DNA of 64,000 nucleotides from Micromonospora polyrhachis (GCF_014203835.1 NZ_JACHJW010000001.1:3236501-3300500); one strand, 5' to 3'. Shown: positions 8,967 through 18,569, counted from the first letter of the stretch. Notes: generated by a model not told the origin, from the sequence alone. A program made the numbers and translations.

Positions 8967-9512
8967 TCAGGCGATGCCGTACATGGAGACGATGAGGTCA
9001 CTGCCGGCCGCGTCGTCGTAGATGTACACGTAGAACGTCGCGCCCTCTGCCGCATCGTGGTCGACAACCGTGTAGTCGATCGGGTTGCTGGTTCCCGTCG
9101 GGCTGTACGGGCCGCGGAGGCTACCGCTACCAATCCGGGTCTTGACGTAGATGGTGTCCCCGTCGTTGCGGGTGTCGTAGACGTAGACCTTCTCGTCGTA
9201 CGGGTGGAACTCCACCTTGCCGACCATGCCCTGACTGTCGTGCAGCTCGAACTTCATCGCGATGCCACCGGCATCGTCCTGGAAGAACGTGTTGTCGGCG
9301 CTGTCGTAGAGCATGCAGCCACCGGAAACCCGAGTAACCGGCAGCATCACTCCGTCACCGGCCCGGCTACAGCCCGCGTTGGTGTAGATCCGGGCGGTCT
9401 TGACGGTGAGGTAGCCGTAGGCCTGCGCCGGCGTCGGGGCGACCAGGAACGAGGCGAGGACGGTGAGGCCGGCTACGACGGCCCCGAGCAGGCCGCGACG
9501 TCGTCTACGCAT
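8967..9512 (-). CDS. secreted hypothetical protein (paralogue B)
   Basis: A 181-aa tandem paralogue of the 8341-8871 gene. It has the signal peptide MRRRRRGLLG...PAQA, the same GCMLYDSADNTFF and YVYDTRNDGDTIY motifs, and the same pair of cysteines. GAGGAG lies 7 bases before the ATG. The two genes probably form a transcription unit that runs away from the divergent SARP regulator at 9661, which is a candidate controller. The mature domain looks beta-rich. Function is unknown. Confidence 0.87.
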   Translation of the reverse strand: MRRRRRGLLGAVVAGLTVLASFLVAPTPAQAYGYLTVKTARIYTNAGCSRAGDGVMLPVTRVSGGCMLYDSADNTFFQDDAGGIAMKFELHDSQGMVGKVEFHPYDEKVYVYDTRNDGDTIYVKTRIGSGSLRGPYSPTGTSNPIDYTVVDHDAAEGATFYVYIYDDAAGSDLIVSMYGIA

Positions 9513-9660
9513 ATGTGTACTCCTCTCGACTGGACCCGGCCGGGTAGCGTCGACTCACCGGCCGGTACGTGGGATGCGGACACATCACGGTGGACCGGGC
9601 GACTTCCCTCCCACTTCGCTGCCGCTTCGTTCAGTCGTGCAGAGCAGGAAGCGGGGGCGG

Positions 9661-12552
9661 ATGGACTTCGAGGTGCTTGGCCCGATACGGGTCCTCGACG
9701 GTGACCGAACCCTGCCGATGGCGGGCCGGTTGCAGAGTGTGCTGCTCGGTGTCCTGGCAGCCCAGCCCAACGTCGAGGTGCCAATGGACGTGCTGGTCGA
9801 AGCGTTGTGGGGTGCGCCGGACCGGCGGGCCGGTCAGCGGATCCACCAGCACGTACACAAATTGCGCCGGGTACTCGGCGATCCCGATCGGATCAGGTTC
9901 GGCCGGGACAGCTACCGCCTGACGGCACGCGCGGACGAGGTGGACGCCCGACGCTTCGAGTGCCTTCTCGACGAGGCGAACCGGCTCGACGAGCCGCACG
10001 GGCGGGCCAGGCTGCTCCGGCAGGCACTCGACCTCTGGCGGGGTACCGCCTTCGCCGGGCTGGACGTCCCGATCCTCACCGACGAGTCGGCTCGGCTGAC
10101 CGAGCGAAGGCTGATCGCCACCGAACATCTCTACGAGGCGGAGATCGGGTGCGGACGGGCGGCTGCCGTGGTGACGGAGCTGGCCGACTTGGTGCGCCGG
10201 CATCCGCTGCGGGAACGTTCCCAGCAACTACTCGTCACCGCCCTGTACGCGACCGGTCGCCGGGCCGACGCACTGGCGGCCTACCAGAGTGCTCGGACCG
10301 CCTTCGTCGACGAGTTGGGGCTGGAGCCCGGCGCCGAGCTACGCCAGTTGGCGGCGCTGATCCTCGACGGTGAGCCGCTGTGGACCACTACCGCGTCGGG
10401 TCCGGCCACGGTCGAGGTCGCCCGGCGGACCGCGCCCGCGCAGCTACCCCGGGACGTGCCCGGTTTCGTCGGTCGGGCCGGCGAGATGTCCATCCTGGAC
10501 GACTTGTGCCCGGCGGCGGACGGCGACGACCGGGTGGCAATTACGGGCGAACCCGTGCCGACTCCGGGTGACCGGGTGGCCGCTACGGGCGACCCGGTGG
10601 TGATTACGGGCGACCCGGTGGCAGTTACGAACGAGCCCGTGCCGGTCGTCGTGATCGCCGGAACAGCCGGGGCCGGCAAGACCGCACTCGCGGTCCGCTG
10701 GGCGCACCACCACCGCCGGTGGTTCCCCGACGGGCAGCTCTACGTCGACCTGCACGGCTACGGTCCCGGCGACCCGGTCTCGGTGGCGGACGTACTGGCC
10801 GGGTTCCTACGGGCACTCGGGCTGGATGCAGCGACGATCCCGGTCGGCGTGGTCGAACAGGCCGCCCGGTTCCGATCCCTGGTCGACGGTCGCCGGATGC
10901 TCGTGGTGCTGGACAACGCCCGAAGTGTGGAGCAGGTCCGACCGTTGTTACCTGGCAGCCGCTCCTGCTTCGTACTGGTGACGAGTCGGGACTCGCTGGC
11001 GGGCCTGGTCGTCCGGGACGGGGCGTACCGCATCGACCTCGACCGGCTCACCCCCGCCGACGCCACGCACCTGGTACGCACGCTGCTCGGAAACCGGGCC
11101 AGCACAGAGGCGACAGTCGCCCTGGTCGACTGGTGTGCCCGCCTCCCGTTGGCACTCCGGATCGCGGTCGAGTCCATCCGGATACGTAACGGGCTGCGCC
11201 TCGCCGACGTGGTGGACGATCTCGACGGCCCGAGCGAACGGCTCGACGTCCTCGACGCGGGCACCGACCCGCACACCGACATCCGGGCAGTCTTCTCCTG
11301 GTCGTACCGTCAACTGTCCCCCGAGGCGGCTGGCCTCTTCCGGCTGATGGGTTTGCTCTCCTTCGACGCGTCGACCGCCGCACTCGCCGCGCTGACCGGC
11401 AGCGACCAGCGGAGCACCCGACGGTCGATCCGGACGTTGACCCGAGCGCACCTGATCGAGGAGCTACACGACGGCCGGTTCGGTATGCACGACCTGCTGC
11501 GGGCGTACGCCGCCGAGCGGGCCGCCGAGAGCGACGGCCCGGCGGTACGGCAGGCCGCGCTGCGGCGCGTACTCACCTGGTATCTACACGCCGCAATGGC
11601 TGCACGACACACACTGGTTCCGCAGCTGGCCGAGCTTCCGCTTGGCCGGGCGACGAGCTCACCGGAGATCGTCTTCGCCAGCGGCGGTGCCGCTTTGGCC
11701 TGGTACGACGTGGAACGGTCCGCGTTGGTGACACTGGTCGCGACGGCGGCCGGGACCGGGGAACACGACCTGGCCTGGCGGCTCGCCGCCGCGTCACTCG
11801 CCTATTTCAACATCAGCAAGCACTGGGGCGACTGGATCTCCACCCACCGGGCCGGAGTCGACTCGGCGACGCGTATCGGCGACCGGGTGGGCGAGGCGAT
11901 CGTACGTAACGGCCTCGGTGCCGCCTACGACGACATCGAGGAGTTCGATCAGGCGCTGGAATGCCATCTGCGGGCGGCTGAGCTGTTCGCCGGCACCGGC
12001 ACCGGAACCGAGCACCTGGCCGCCTGGAACCTCAACAACCTGGGGGTGACGTACGACCGTCTGGGTCGCTTCGACGAGGCGGTCGACCGCCATCGGGAGG
12101 CACTGGCGCTGTTCCAAGTGGCGGAAGACCGCCGGGGTCAGGCGTACAGCCTGACCAACCTCGGTGACGTCCACCGGCAGCGCGGGGAGTTCACCGAGGC
12201 GGCCGAGCACCTGCGGCAGGCGGTGTCGCTACAGGAGGCGGCGGGCAACCGCGAAGGACTGCGCTTCACCCTCTGCACCCTTGGTGACCTGCACCGGGAC
12301 GCGAGCCGGTCGGACCAGGCGGCGAACTGTTACCGCCGGGCGCTGGAGACGAGCTGGGCGCTCGGTGATCGGTGGCAGGCGGCGCAGATGCTGGTCCGCC
12401 TCGGCGACCTGCACCGGACCGCGCGACGTACCGCCCCCGCCGTGCAGCAGCTTCGCACTGCGTACCGGTTGTTCAGCGAGATCGGTGACTTGGAGGCGGT
12501 GGCCCGGGTCGGTGACCGGTTGGCGGCGCTCGGTGCCAACCCGGCCACCTGA
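9661..12552 (+). CDS. AfsR/SARP family transcriptional regulator (BTAD, NB-ARC, TPR)
   Basis: A 963-aa STAND-type activator of the kind that controls secondary metabolism. An OmpR-like winged helix (about 1-95, from MDFEVLGPIRVLDGDRTLPM) is followed by a bacterial transcriptional activation domain (about 96-245). A linker with heptad repeats (289-330) precedes the NB-ARC ATPase, whose Walker A is GTAGAGKTA (Lys340) and whose second motif is MLVVLDNAR. The C-terminal third holds TPR units (LNNLGVTYDRLGRFDEAVD and others). The ATG at 9661 matches the domain start, and the open frame upstream is non-homologous. No antibiotic cluster is visible beside it, so its target may be the divergent secreted-protein genes or lie elsewhere. 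Confidence 0.94.
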   Translation: MDFEVLGPIRVLDGDRTLPMAGRLQSVLLGVLAAQPNVEVPMDVLVEALWGAPDRRAGQRIHQHVHKLRRVLGDPDRIRFGRDSYRLTARADEVDARRFECLLDEANRLDEPHGRARLLRQALDLWRGTAFAGLDVPILTDESARLTERRLIATEHLYEAEIGCGRAAAVVTELADLVRRHPLRERSQQLLVTALYATGRRADALAAYQSARTAFVDELGLEPGAELRQLAALILDGEPLWTTTASGPATVEVARRTAPAQLPRDVPGFVGRAGEMSILDDLCPAADGDDRVAITGEPVPTPGDRVAATGDPVVITGDPVAVTNEPVPVVVIAGTAGAGKTALAVRWAHHHRRWFPDGQLYVDLHGYGPGDPVSVADVLAGFLRALGLDAATIPVGVVEQAARFRSLVDGRRMLVVLDNARSVEQVRPLLPGSRSCFVLVTSRDSLAGLVVRDGAYRIDLDRLTPADATHLVRTLLGNRASTEATVALVDWCARLPLALRIAVESIRIRNGLRLADVVDDLDGPSERLDVLDAGTDPHTDIRAVFSWSYRQLSPEAAGLFRLMGLLSFDASTAALAALTGSDQRSTRRSIRTLTRAHLIEELHDGRFGMHDLLRAYAAERAAESDGPAVRQAALRRVLTWYLHAAMAARHTLVPQLAELPLGRATSSPEIVFASGGAALAWYDVERSALVTLVATAAGTGEHDLAWRLAAASLAYFNISKHWGDWISTHRAGVDSATRIGDRVGEAIVRNGLGAAYDDIEEFDQALECHLRAAELFAGTGTGTEHLAAWNLNNLGVTYDRLGRFDEAVDRHREALALFQVAEDRRGQAYSLTNLGDVHRQRGEFTEAAEHLRQAVSLQEAAGNREGLRFTLCTLGDLHRDASRSDQAANCYRRALETSWALGDRWQAAQMLVRLGDLHRTARRTAPAVQQLRTAYRLFSEIGDLEAVARVGDRLAALGANPAT
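10525..10650 (+). repeat. six 21-bp tandem repeats in the SARP linker
   Basis: Six in-frame, degenerate 21-bp units encode seven-residue repeats: DDRVAIT, GEPVPTP, GDRVAAT, GDPVVIT, GDPVAVT and NEPVPVV. They lie between the BTAD and the Walker A motif, so expansion would only lengthen a linker. Confidence 0.9.
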
Positions 12553-12560
12553 CGCGCGGC

Positions 12561-13877
12561 TCAGAAGGTCTGCGACAGCGGTACGGCGAAGACCACCCGC
12601 TTGTCGATCACCGCACCGTTGGGGTCGACGTAGTGCTCGGTCGCGGTCCAGACCTTGCCGGCGCTCATGGTGCTGCCCGTACCGGTGTGCTCGTGGTAGA
12701 GGTCCTCACCACCGACACCCCAGCTCCACGTCTTCATCGGCACGTCGCGCGGCCCGGTGAAGAAGAAGCTGTGCTTGTCGGCCGACGAGCGGCCCAGGTA
12801 GTAGGTGTCGTTCCAGGTCTGCACGCCCTGGATGTTCGACTTGGGGATGGTGACCGCATCCCGGGGCACCGCCTTGCCGGCGGTGAGGGTGAGCTGCCGG
12901 GTCGAGGCGTCAACCGGGTAGCGGACCACCCGGCCGCCCACCACGTTCAGGTTGGCGGTGTCGACGTTGTTGCGGTATTCGCCCACCACCAGGGTGTCCG
13001 GGGTGGTGCTGCGGTCCAGTGTCAACGACGAGAAGCAGAGCGACGAGGTCGCCGGTACGCAGGAACTCTGGATGTTGGCCTGCTTGTAGACACCGATCTG
13101 CGGCAGGACGTACGAGTAACCATGTCCCTTGTAGACGCCGTTGACCAGGCCCACCTGGTTGCCGTTGGCGGCGTCCACCCAGAGGAACTTGCGCATGTCG
13201 AAGACCCGGAGGCCGACGGCGGTGTCGGTGACGTACAGGTAGTTGCCGGCCCAGGCGATGCCACCGGCGTGGATGCCCATCGCCTTGTAGTTCGGAGTGC
13301 TGGTCCTCGTCGGCTCCACCAGTAGGACATGCCGGTACTTTCCGGTGTTCCGGTCGACCATCGAGATCCGGGCGCCCTTGTCGTACGACGTGCCGGCATT
13401 CGTGGCCGAGTAGTGCCAGGCGACGGTCATCACCCGGTCCTCACCCCAGAGGTGGTCGTCGTCGGCGTCCGAGGAGCCGGTGATGCCCTGCGGGAGCCAG
13501 TTCTTGGTGCTGCTGTCCTCGGCGTTCCAGCAGAACCGATCGGACGAGCTGATGATCTGACTGGGGTCGAGCGGGATGTCGGTCCGCGCGTAGTACTCAG
13601 GCTGGGCCTGGAGCTGACTGCTGTTGCAGGCGGTAACCGAGCGGTTGGCGGTGTCCAGGACCGTGGCGACGTTGTCCGCACCGATCCGGCTGGCCAGTGC
13701 GTTGGCGTAGCTGGTCAGGCTGAAGTCCGGGGTCAACGTGAAGGCGCTGGCGCTGCGGTCGGTCACCTGACTCAGTCGAACGTCGGCGGCCACTGCCGGT
13801 GGGGCCAGCACGGTGCTGCTGACCAGCGTCGCCACCACCGCGCAGGCGATGAAGGAAGGCTTCAGTCGACTATTCAT
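12561..13877 (-). CDS. secreted protein, probable beta-propeller fold
   Basis: A 438-aa exported protein of unknown function. The signal peptide runs to about residue 30 (MNSRLKPSFIACAVVATLV, then PPAVAAD). The mature part has recurring strand-turn patterns such as GIAWAGNYLYVTDTAVGLRV and GVQTWNDTYYLGRSS, and GGEDLYHEHTGTGS near the C-terminus. This suggests a YVTN/SMP-30-like propeller. Cysteines are few. It is convergent with the SARP gene, with 8 bp between stops. The AT-rich stretch before its ATG (TTATTTACATTAAC) could hold a promoter. It resembles other streptomycete secreted proteins in layout, but I cannot name a family. Confidence 0.8.
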   Translation of the reverse strand: MNSRLKPSFIACAVVATLVSSTVLAPPAVAADVRLSQVTDRSASAFTLTPDFSLTSYANALASRIGADNVATVLDTANRSVTACNSSQLQAQPEYYARTDIPLDPSQIISSSDRFCWNAEDSSTKNWLPQGITGSSDADDDHLWGEDRVMTVAWHYSATNAGTSYDKGARISMVDRNTGKYRHVLLVEPTRTSTPNYKAMGIHAGGIAWAGNYLYVTDTAVGLRVFDMRKFLWVDAANGNQVGLVNGVYKGHGYSYVLPQIGVYKQANIQSSCVPATSSLCFSSLTLDRSTTPDTLVVGEYRNNVDTANLNVVGGRVVRYPVDASTRQLTLTAGKAVPRDAVTIPKSNIQGVQTWNDTYYLGRSSADKHSFFFTGPRDVPMKTWSWGVGGEDLYHEHTGTGSTMSAGKVWTATEHYVDPNGAVIDKRVVFAVPLSQTF

Positions 13878-14472
13878 AGATGGAGATTATTTACATTAAC
13901 TCACCTTGCCAAGACACTGTTTTGAAAAGCTCCTACTCCCTGGGGAAGTGAACATGCGCAGAACCGCACTGGCCGGACTGGTCGGGGTCGCGGCGGTGCG
14001 CAAGCGGTGGATTGCCGAGCAGGTCATCGGTACGCTGATGCTGCACCACCACCCTCGTCCGCGAGCGCGAGAGACGACCAGATTCATCGGTGTCGCACAC
14101 CCTCGCGTTGCACACGGTCAAGGCCACCGCCGAACTCGTCCGCCCCAGAGGTGGGCAGTTCGTGGGCCCGGCCAAAGAGAGCCGGCGGGCGCTGTTTGAC
14201 GCCCTCAACGCCTTGCCCTGGCAGAGTATCCCGATCACCGACAGCCGCATCGACATCAGCCAGGGAGAATCACCCGTCGCATGGCCCAGACACTACCCGC
14301 CCCACCCAACCTACCGCATGCCCGCGCAGTACCAGCCCTCGCAAACTTAAACAAGACTTCGACGGGAGTTGATTTTATAGATCGACACCCTTATCGTTAA
14401 GGGCAAGCGCGCCAAAAGCCTGAAAGTCAGGCGCGAGAATGGTCTGGCGCAATTCCAACGGAGGATGCATCG
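13878..14472. other. intergenic region with an unassigned short ORF
   Basis: This holds the promoter of the minus-strand secreted gene, then about 450 bp with one weak candidate ORF. That ORF, GTG at 14090 to 14350 plus (86 aa), reads SHTLALHTVKATAELVRPRG and onward and ends in a Pro/His-rich tail. It has no ribosome-binding site and no family I recognise, and may be the end of a lost gene. From about 14350 base composition shifts to lower GC ahead of the small secreted gene. Confidence 0.4.
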
Positions 14473-14877
14473 ATGAAACGCGCATGGATCGCTCTAGCAA
14501 CCATGGCTACCGCCACAACGATGGCCGCCACCCTCGTTCCCTCGCCAGCGCAAGCCGCCGGCTCGGTAATCGATATCGGGGTTACCATTTACGAGGGCGG
14601 ATACGTCAAGGGATCCGGAAGTACGACCAACAATGGCGACTACACTAACGTCTGCCTCGTCATCATGGGCAACACTTCGCCCGGCACCCCGGGTAGCATC
14701 TTCCACTCTGGCCCTGCGGCGTGTAAGTCCCAGATTGGACAGTGGGTCTGGAGCGCCCCTCCCCAGCAGGCAGGAGGAGGAGCTTGCGCCGCATACTACA
14801 CACGGATCACTGCATACAAGAATGGCAACAGCGTTGCCAACAAGAACTCTAACACCATCTACATTGGAAACTGTTAA
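14473..14877 (+). CDS. small secreted hypothetical protein
   Basis: A 134-aa protein with a signal peptide (MKRAWIALATMATATTMAAT, cleavage after PAQA). The mature domain of about 105 residues is rich in Asn, Gly and Ser and has four cysteines (VCLVIMG, AACKSQIG, GACAAYY, terminal GNC), enough for two disulfides. GGAGG lies 9 bases before the ATG. GC content is visibly lower than in neighbouring genes, and the gene sits beside an IS element and a group II intron, so recent transfer is plausible. No named family is recognised. Confidence 0.78.
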   Translation: MKRAWIALATMATATTMAATLVPSPAQAAGSVIDIGVTIYEGGYVKGSGSTTNNGDYTNVCLVIMGNTSPGTPGSIFHSGPAACKSQIGQWVWSAPPQQAGGGACAAYYTRITAYKNGNSVANKNSNTIYIGNC

Positions 14878-14950
14878 GCAGCTTCACATCGTCTCGCTAC
14901 CCTAATTTCAGCTCGAACCAAAATTGCGAGGCGAGCAAATTGGCCGATTC

Positions 14951-14997
14951 ACGCTAGCCCGTACGCGACCCTTCCATTATCGCGTACGGGCTAGCGT
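14951..14997. terminator. 18-bp stem hairpin terminator
   Basis: Perfect inverted arms of 18 bp (ACGCTAGCCCGTACGCGA and complement) enclose an 11-nt loop, 73 bp past the stop of the small secreted gene. The symmetry would allow use from either side. Confidence 0.8.
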
Positions 14998-15475
14998 CAC
15001 TCAATCTCGATTGATTTATTCGAGATTGCTCGCCAAAAACTTTTTAACACCAGCCTAAACGAGTTGAGCATATGGGCCCGGTCGGGTTGAGATCTGGGGC
15101 GCACACCGGCGCGTCGGGCACAATAAGCTGATCTCAACAAATTTGCGGTAGGCATTGACACTCGAAATGAGTCAGATGCGGCGCAGTGGCCGCGAAGCCG
15201 CCTTCCCTTGCCCGCGTAGCAGCCAGTTGTCGATGGGCTGCTTGACCGGGTCTTGCTGCCGTGGCCTGCGCTTTCCTGGATCAGAGCCGGCAGGTCGAAT
15301 TCGGTAGCGGCCCAATTCAGCGCGGCAGTGATGCCCAACTGCCGGGTGAAGCTAACCTCGGCCCTTCGTTAAGGGCTGTCCAAGGAGTGGGTCGAGAACG
15401 AAGAAGTGCCTTCTGATCAGGGAGAATAGGGCTTGTCGAAGGTCCCATAGTCCCGCCACGGAAGGCACTTGCAGG
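14998..15475. other. intergenic region left of the IS element
   Basis: No intact gene. A minus-strand open frame at 14997-15338 begins in mid-protein style (LGITAALNWAATEFDLPAL) and decays into low-complexity sequence. I read it as a remnant that was cut when the neighbouring IS arrived, or as chance. From about 15360 the sequence is probably IS leader; I could not match its terminal repeat to the right end. Confidence 0.4.
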
Positions 15476-16876
15476 GTGAAGGCTACCGCAACACGTCCGA
15501 AGATCATGGTGACCGGTGGTGGGCGGGGTGTGGTCGGTCATGCCGGTGCCCGGTTGCTCACTGATCTCGCTGATGCGACCGGGTTGACCAGCGCGTTCGG
15601 TGAGGCCTTGGCAGGTCTGCGGCAGCGGCAGGGCGGGCACGATCCGGGCCGGATTGCCGTGGATCTGGCGGTGATGCTCGCCGGCGGCGGTGAGGCCATC
15701 GCCGACCTGGCCGTGCTGCGTGACCAGCCCGGCCTGTTCGGGCCGGTCGCGTCCGACCCAACCGCATGGCGGATGTTGTCCCGACTGGACCAGCCCATGC
15801 TGGCCGGCCTACAGTCCGCGCGGGCACGCGCCCGTGAGGTCGCCTGGGCCCAGCACGCCGAGGTGAACGGTGACCTGCCGCAGCCGATAGCGGCCGGCCA
15901 GCAGGTTGATGGTCTGGTCCTGGACATCGACGCGACCATCGTGATCTGCCACTCCGAGAAGGAAGGGGCGACTCGTACCTGGAAGAAGACGTTCGGGTTC
16001 CACCCGTTGCTGTGTTTCCTGGACAACACCGGCGAAGCCCTCGCCGGCCTGCTACGGGAAGGCCGAGCCGGCTCCAACACCACCACCGACCACATCACCG
16101 TCCTCGACCAGGCCCTCGCCCTGGTCCCCGACGTTTGCCGGCACGGCAGCCCGATCCTGCTCCGCGCCGACACTGCCGGTTCCAGTCACGGGTTCCTCGC
16201 CCACATCCGCGGCCTGCGACAACAGCAGCACCTGGATATCCGGTTCTCGGTCGGCGCCGCGATCACCGAACCCGTGCGCGAGGCGATCCGGGCCGCGACT
16301 GGCTGGATCCCCGCTATCGACACCGGCGGTGACCTGCGAGAACATGCCGAAGTCTGCGAGATCACCGGCCTGTTCGACGCCACCGGTTGGCCCGAGGGCA
16401 CCCGGTTCCTGATCCGCCGGGAACGCCCACACCCCGGCGCACAACTGAGCTTGTTCGACACCATCGAAGGCTGGCGGCACCAGATCGTCGCCACCGATAC
16501 CCCGCCCGGCGGTGGCAGCATCCAGTTCCTGGAAGCCCGACACCGGGCTCACGCCCGCGTCGAAGACCGCATCCGCACCGGGAAAGACACCGGATTCGGC
16601 CGGTTCCCGTCCCGGCTGTTCACCATCAACCAGGCCTGGCTGCAACTCGCCCTGACCGCCATCGACCTGCTCGCCTGGACCCAGAACCTGCTCCTGAACG
16701 GCGAGTTGGCCACCGCGGAACCCAAGAAACTGCGCTACCGACTGCTACACGTCGCAGCCCGGATCACCCGCACCGCCCGCCGAACCCGTCTCGCTATCGC
16801 CAACGGCTGGCCCTGGACCGACGCGTTGACCAGCGCATTCACCACTCTCGCCGCGTTACCCCGACCCACCGGCTGA
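15476..16876 (+). CDS. IS1380 family transposase
   Basis: A 466-aa DDE transposase that would cut and paste its own element. The three acidic catalytic sites can be placed at VLDIDATIVICHSEKEG, ILLRADTAGSSHGF and FLEARHRAHARVEDRI. KDTGFGRFPS and NQAWLQLALTAIDLLAWTQ follow, as in IS1380 members of actinobacteria. The GTG start at 15476 gives the family's usual length. The frame has no stops or frameshifts, so the copy may be active. Confidence 0.93.
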   Translation: MKATATRPKIMVTGGGRGVVGHAGARLLTDLADATGLTSAFGEALAGLRQRQGGHDPGRIAVDLAVMLAGGGEAIADLAVLRDQPGLFGPVASDPTAWRMLSRLDQPMLAGLQSARARAREVAWAQHAEVNGDLPQPIAAGQQVDGLVLDIDATIVICHSEKEGATRTWKKTFGFHPLLCFLDNTGEALAGLLREGRAGSNTTTDHITVLDQALALVPDVCRHGSPILLRADTAGSSHGFLAHIRGLRQQQHLDIRFSVGAAITEPVREAIRAATGWIPAIDTGGDLREHAEVCEITGLFDATGWPEGTRFLIRRERPHPGAQLSLFDTIEGWRHQIVATDTPPGGGSIQFLEARHRAHARVEDRIRTGKDTGFGRFPSRLFTINQAWLQLALTAIDLLAWTQNLLLNGELATAEPKKLRYRLLHVAARITRTARRTRLAIANGWPWTDALTSAFTTLAALPRPTG

Positions 16877-16909
16877 TCCCGCAGCCCCACACCCCTACCA
16901 GTCAACACG

Positions 16910-16937
16910 GAGGAACCCGGCCCCACGCCGGGTCCTC
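16910..16937 (+). terminator. hairpin after IS transposase
   Basis: An 11-12-bp stem with one bulged base (GAGGAACCCGGC against GCCGGGTCCTC) and a short loop, 34 bp past the transposase stop. Confidence 0.6.
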
Positions 16938-17146
16938 AGCATGCCGCTAAAACATCAGCAACCACGCGAATCACACCCATCGAGTATCGGCTATGCGGCC
17001 ACACTCAAATGTAGGGTCGGGAGCTGGCGCGGTGGCCCAGGTTGGCGGTAGGCCCGGCAGCCTTCTGATTCCGGTGGTTTCCCCGTCCGGGTGTCCCACT
17101 GCCGTGGCCGTGGCCATGGTGCTCCGTTTCCAGCTCCCGCCACTTC

Positions 17147-17179
17147 GAACCGTGCATGCGGTTCTCCCGCACACGGCTC
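17147..17179 (-). ncRNA. group II intron domain V
   Basis: The minus strand reads GAGCCGTGTGCGGG, a GAGAA-type loop, then CCGCATGCACGGTTC. This folds into the short bulged hairpin that forms the intron's catalytic core. It overlaps the reverse transcriptase stop codon by two bases. Confidence 0.88.
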
Positions 17180-18569
17180 ACCGACGCCGTTCACCGCCGG
17201 CATTCGGCTTGTCCCGCCGCCACGGCTTGAACGGCCGCGGCGCGACGACGGTTCCCAGGCCGATCAGGCCCAACTCGTTGCCCGACTGGAACGACAGCAC
17301 CTGCCAGCCGAACTTCCGGCTGCGTTTGTGCCGTTTGGCGATCACCAATGCCAGCCGCATCTTCGCGTAGTACCTGATCTTCTCGAAATGGCGGGCTGAG
17401 TTGCCGTACTTGAAGAACCCGGCCCAGCCGCGCAGGAACAGATTGATGTCCTGCACGATCCATTCCACGGGCAGCAAGAGCCTTGACCGGAGCGTCAACT
17501 GCCGGATCCGGTCGCGGGCGTGCTGCATAGCCTTGTTCGCGGGCCAGCGGGCCAGGAAGGTGACCTGCTTGCCGCCCGTACGGGCCCAGGCGCGCACCAG
17601 CCGGTGATGGAAGCCGAGGAAGTCCACGCCTTCCCCACCGACGGCAAGGTGCACGATCCTGGTCTTGGCTTCCTTCGGCTCCAAGCCGAGGTCGGCCAAC
17701 AGGTCCCGAAGCCGCTGAAGCGCGGCCTCGGCCTGCGCCCGGGAGACGCACATCACCAGCAGATCGTCAGCGAAGCGGACCAGTACCCCATGCGCCCGCA
17801 CGTCCCATGCCCGATCAAGTCGGTGCAGGTAGACGTTACAGAGCAACGGTGAGATCACACCGCCTTGTGGGCTGCCGGTGACCGGTCGCCGGACCTGGCC
17901 GTCTTCCATCGCCCCGGCGCGCAGCATCGCTCGCAGGAGCTTCAAGACCGCCTGGTCACAGACCCGTTCCTGGACTGCTTGCATCAACTCTTCGTGCGGA
18001 ATCGCCGAAAAGCAGTTGGCGATGTCCGTCTCGACCACCCACCGCCTACCCCGCCAGGACTCGTCGACGAGCACCTGGAGGGCGTCGTGCACCGACCGCT
18101 TCGGGCGGAACCCAAAGCTGCACGGCAGCATGTCGGCTTCGAAGACCGGCTCGAGCACGATCTTCACCGCCGCCTGCACGATGCGGTCACGAACCGCGGG
18201 AATCGACAACGGCCTCTGCTCGGCCGTGCCCGGCTTCGGGATAAGCACCCGCCTGGCCGGTAACGGTCGATAGCTGCCATCCCTCAGTTCAGCGGCCAGT
18301 TCGTTGAGCAGCCGGGCCACCCCGTACTCCTCGACCTGACCCAAGGTGGTCTTGTCGACCCCCGGCGCACCGTTGTTACGGCGCACCGCGACCCACGCCC
18401 GCCACAAGACGTCTCTGCGGAAGACCTTGTCTCGAAGCGCATGGAACCGACGCCCAGGATCGGCCTTGGCCGCCCGGTACAGCGCCTGCTGCAAAGCTCG
18501 AACCGGGTCCAACACGGACCCCAATGCGGCGGAACTAGCCGAACCGGCACTCACCAGGCTCCCCTCCAT
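17178..18569 (-). CDS. ltrA: group II intron reverse transcriptase/maturase
   Basis: A 463-aa intron-encoded protein that helps the intron splice and copies it into new DNA sites. RT blocks are visible: PLSIPAVRDRIVQ, SFGFRPKRSVHDAL, the palm motif RFADDLLVM (catalytic Asp-Asp, FADD in place of YADD), GSPQGGVISPLLCNVYLH, and the maturase region LRGWAGFFKYGNS. There is no HNH endonuclease domain after the maturase segment, so mobility would be endonuclease-independent. The frame is complete and the element may still be functional. Confidence 0.95.
   Translation of the reverse strand: MEGSLVSAGSASSAALGSVLDPVRALQQALYRAAKADPGRRFHALRDKVFRRDVLWRAWVAVRRNNGAPGVDKTTLGQVEEYGVARLLNELAAELRDGSYRPLPARRVLIPKPGTAEQRPLSIPAVRDRIVQAAVKIVLEPVFEADMLPCSFGFRPKRSVHDALQVLVDESWRGRRWVVETDIANCFSAIPHEELMQAVQERVCDQAVLKLLRAMLRAGAMEDGQVRRPVTGSPQGGVISPLLCNVYLHRLDRAWDVRAHGVLVRFADDLLVMCVSRAQAEAALQRLRDLLADLGLEPKEAKTRIVHLAVGGEGVDFLGFHHRLVRAWARTGGKQVTFLARWPANKAMQHARDRIRQLTLRSRLLLPVEWIVQDINLFLRGWAGFFKYGNSARHFEKIRYYAKMRLALVIAKRHKRSRKFGWQVLSFQSGNELGLIGLGTVVAPRPFKPWRRDKPNAGGERRR

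Larger units (their letters stand above)
15350..16985 (+). mobile_element. IS1380-type insertion sequence (ends approximate)
   Basis: A single intact transposase gene fills the element, with about 120 bp of leader and about 100 bp of trailer. The borders are estimates: no convincing terminal inverted repeat or target-site duplication could be read by eye. A hairpin (16910-16937) follows the transposase. The element abuts the 3' end of the group II intron. Confidence 0.75.

Noticed and set aside
15350-16985. Exact IS borders with terminal inverted repeats
   Set aside because: Several candidate ends were compared by eye and none paired convincingly; only approximate borders are given.
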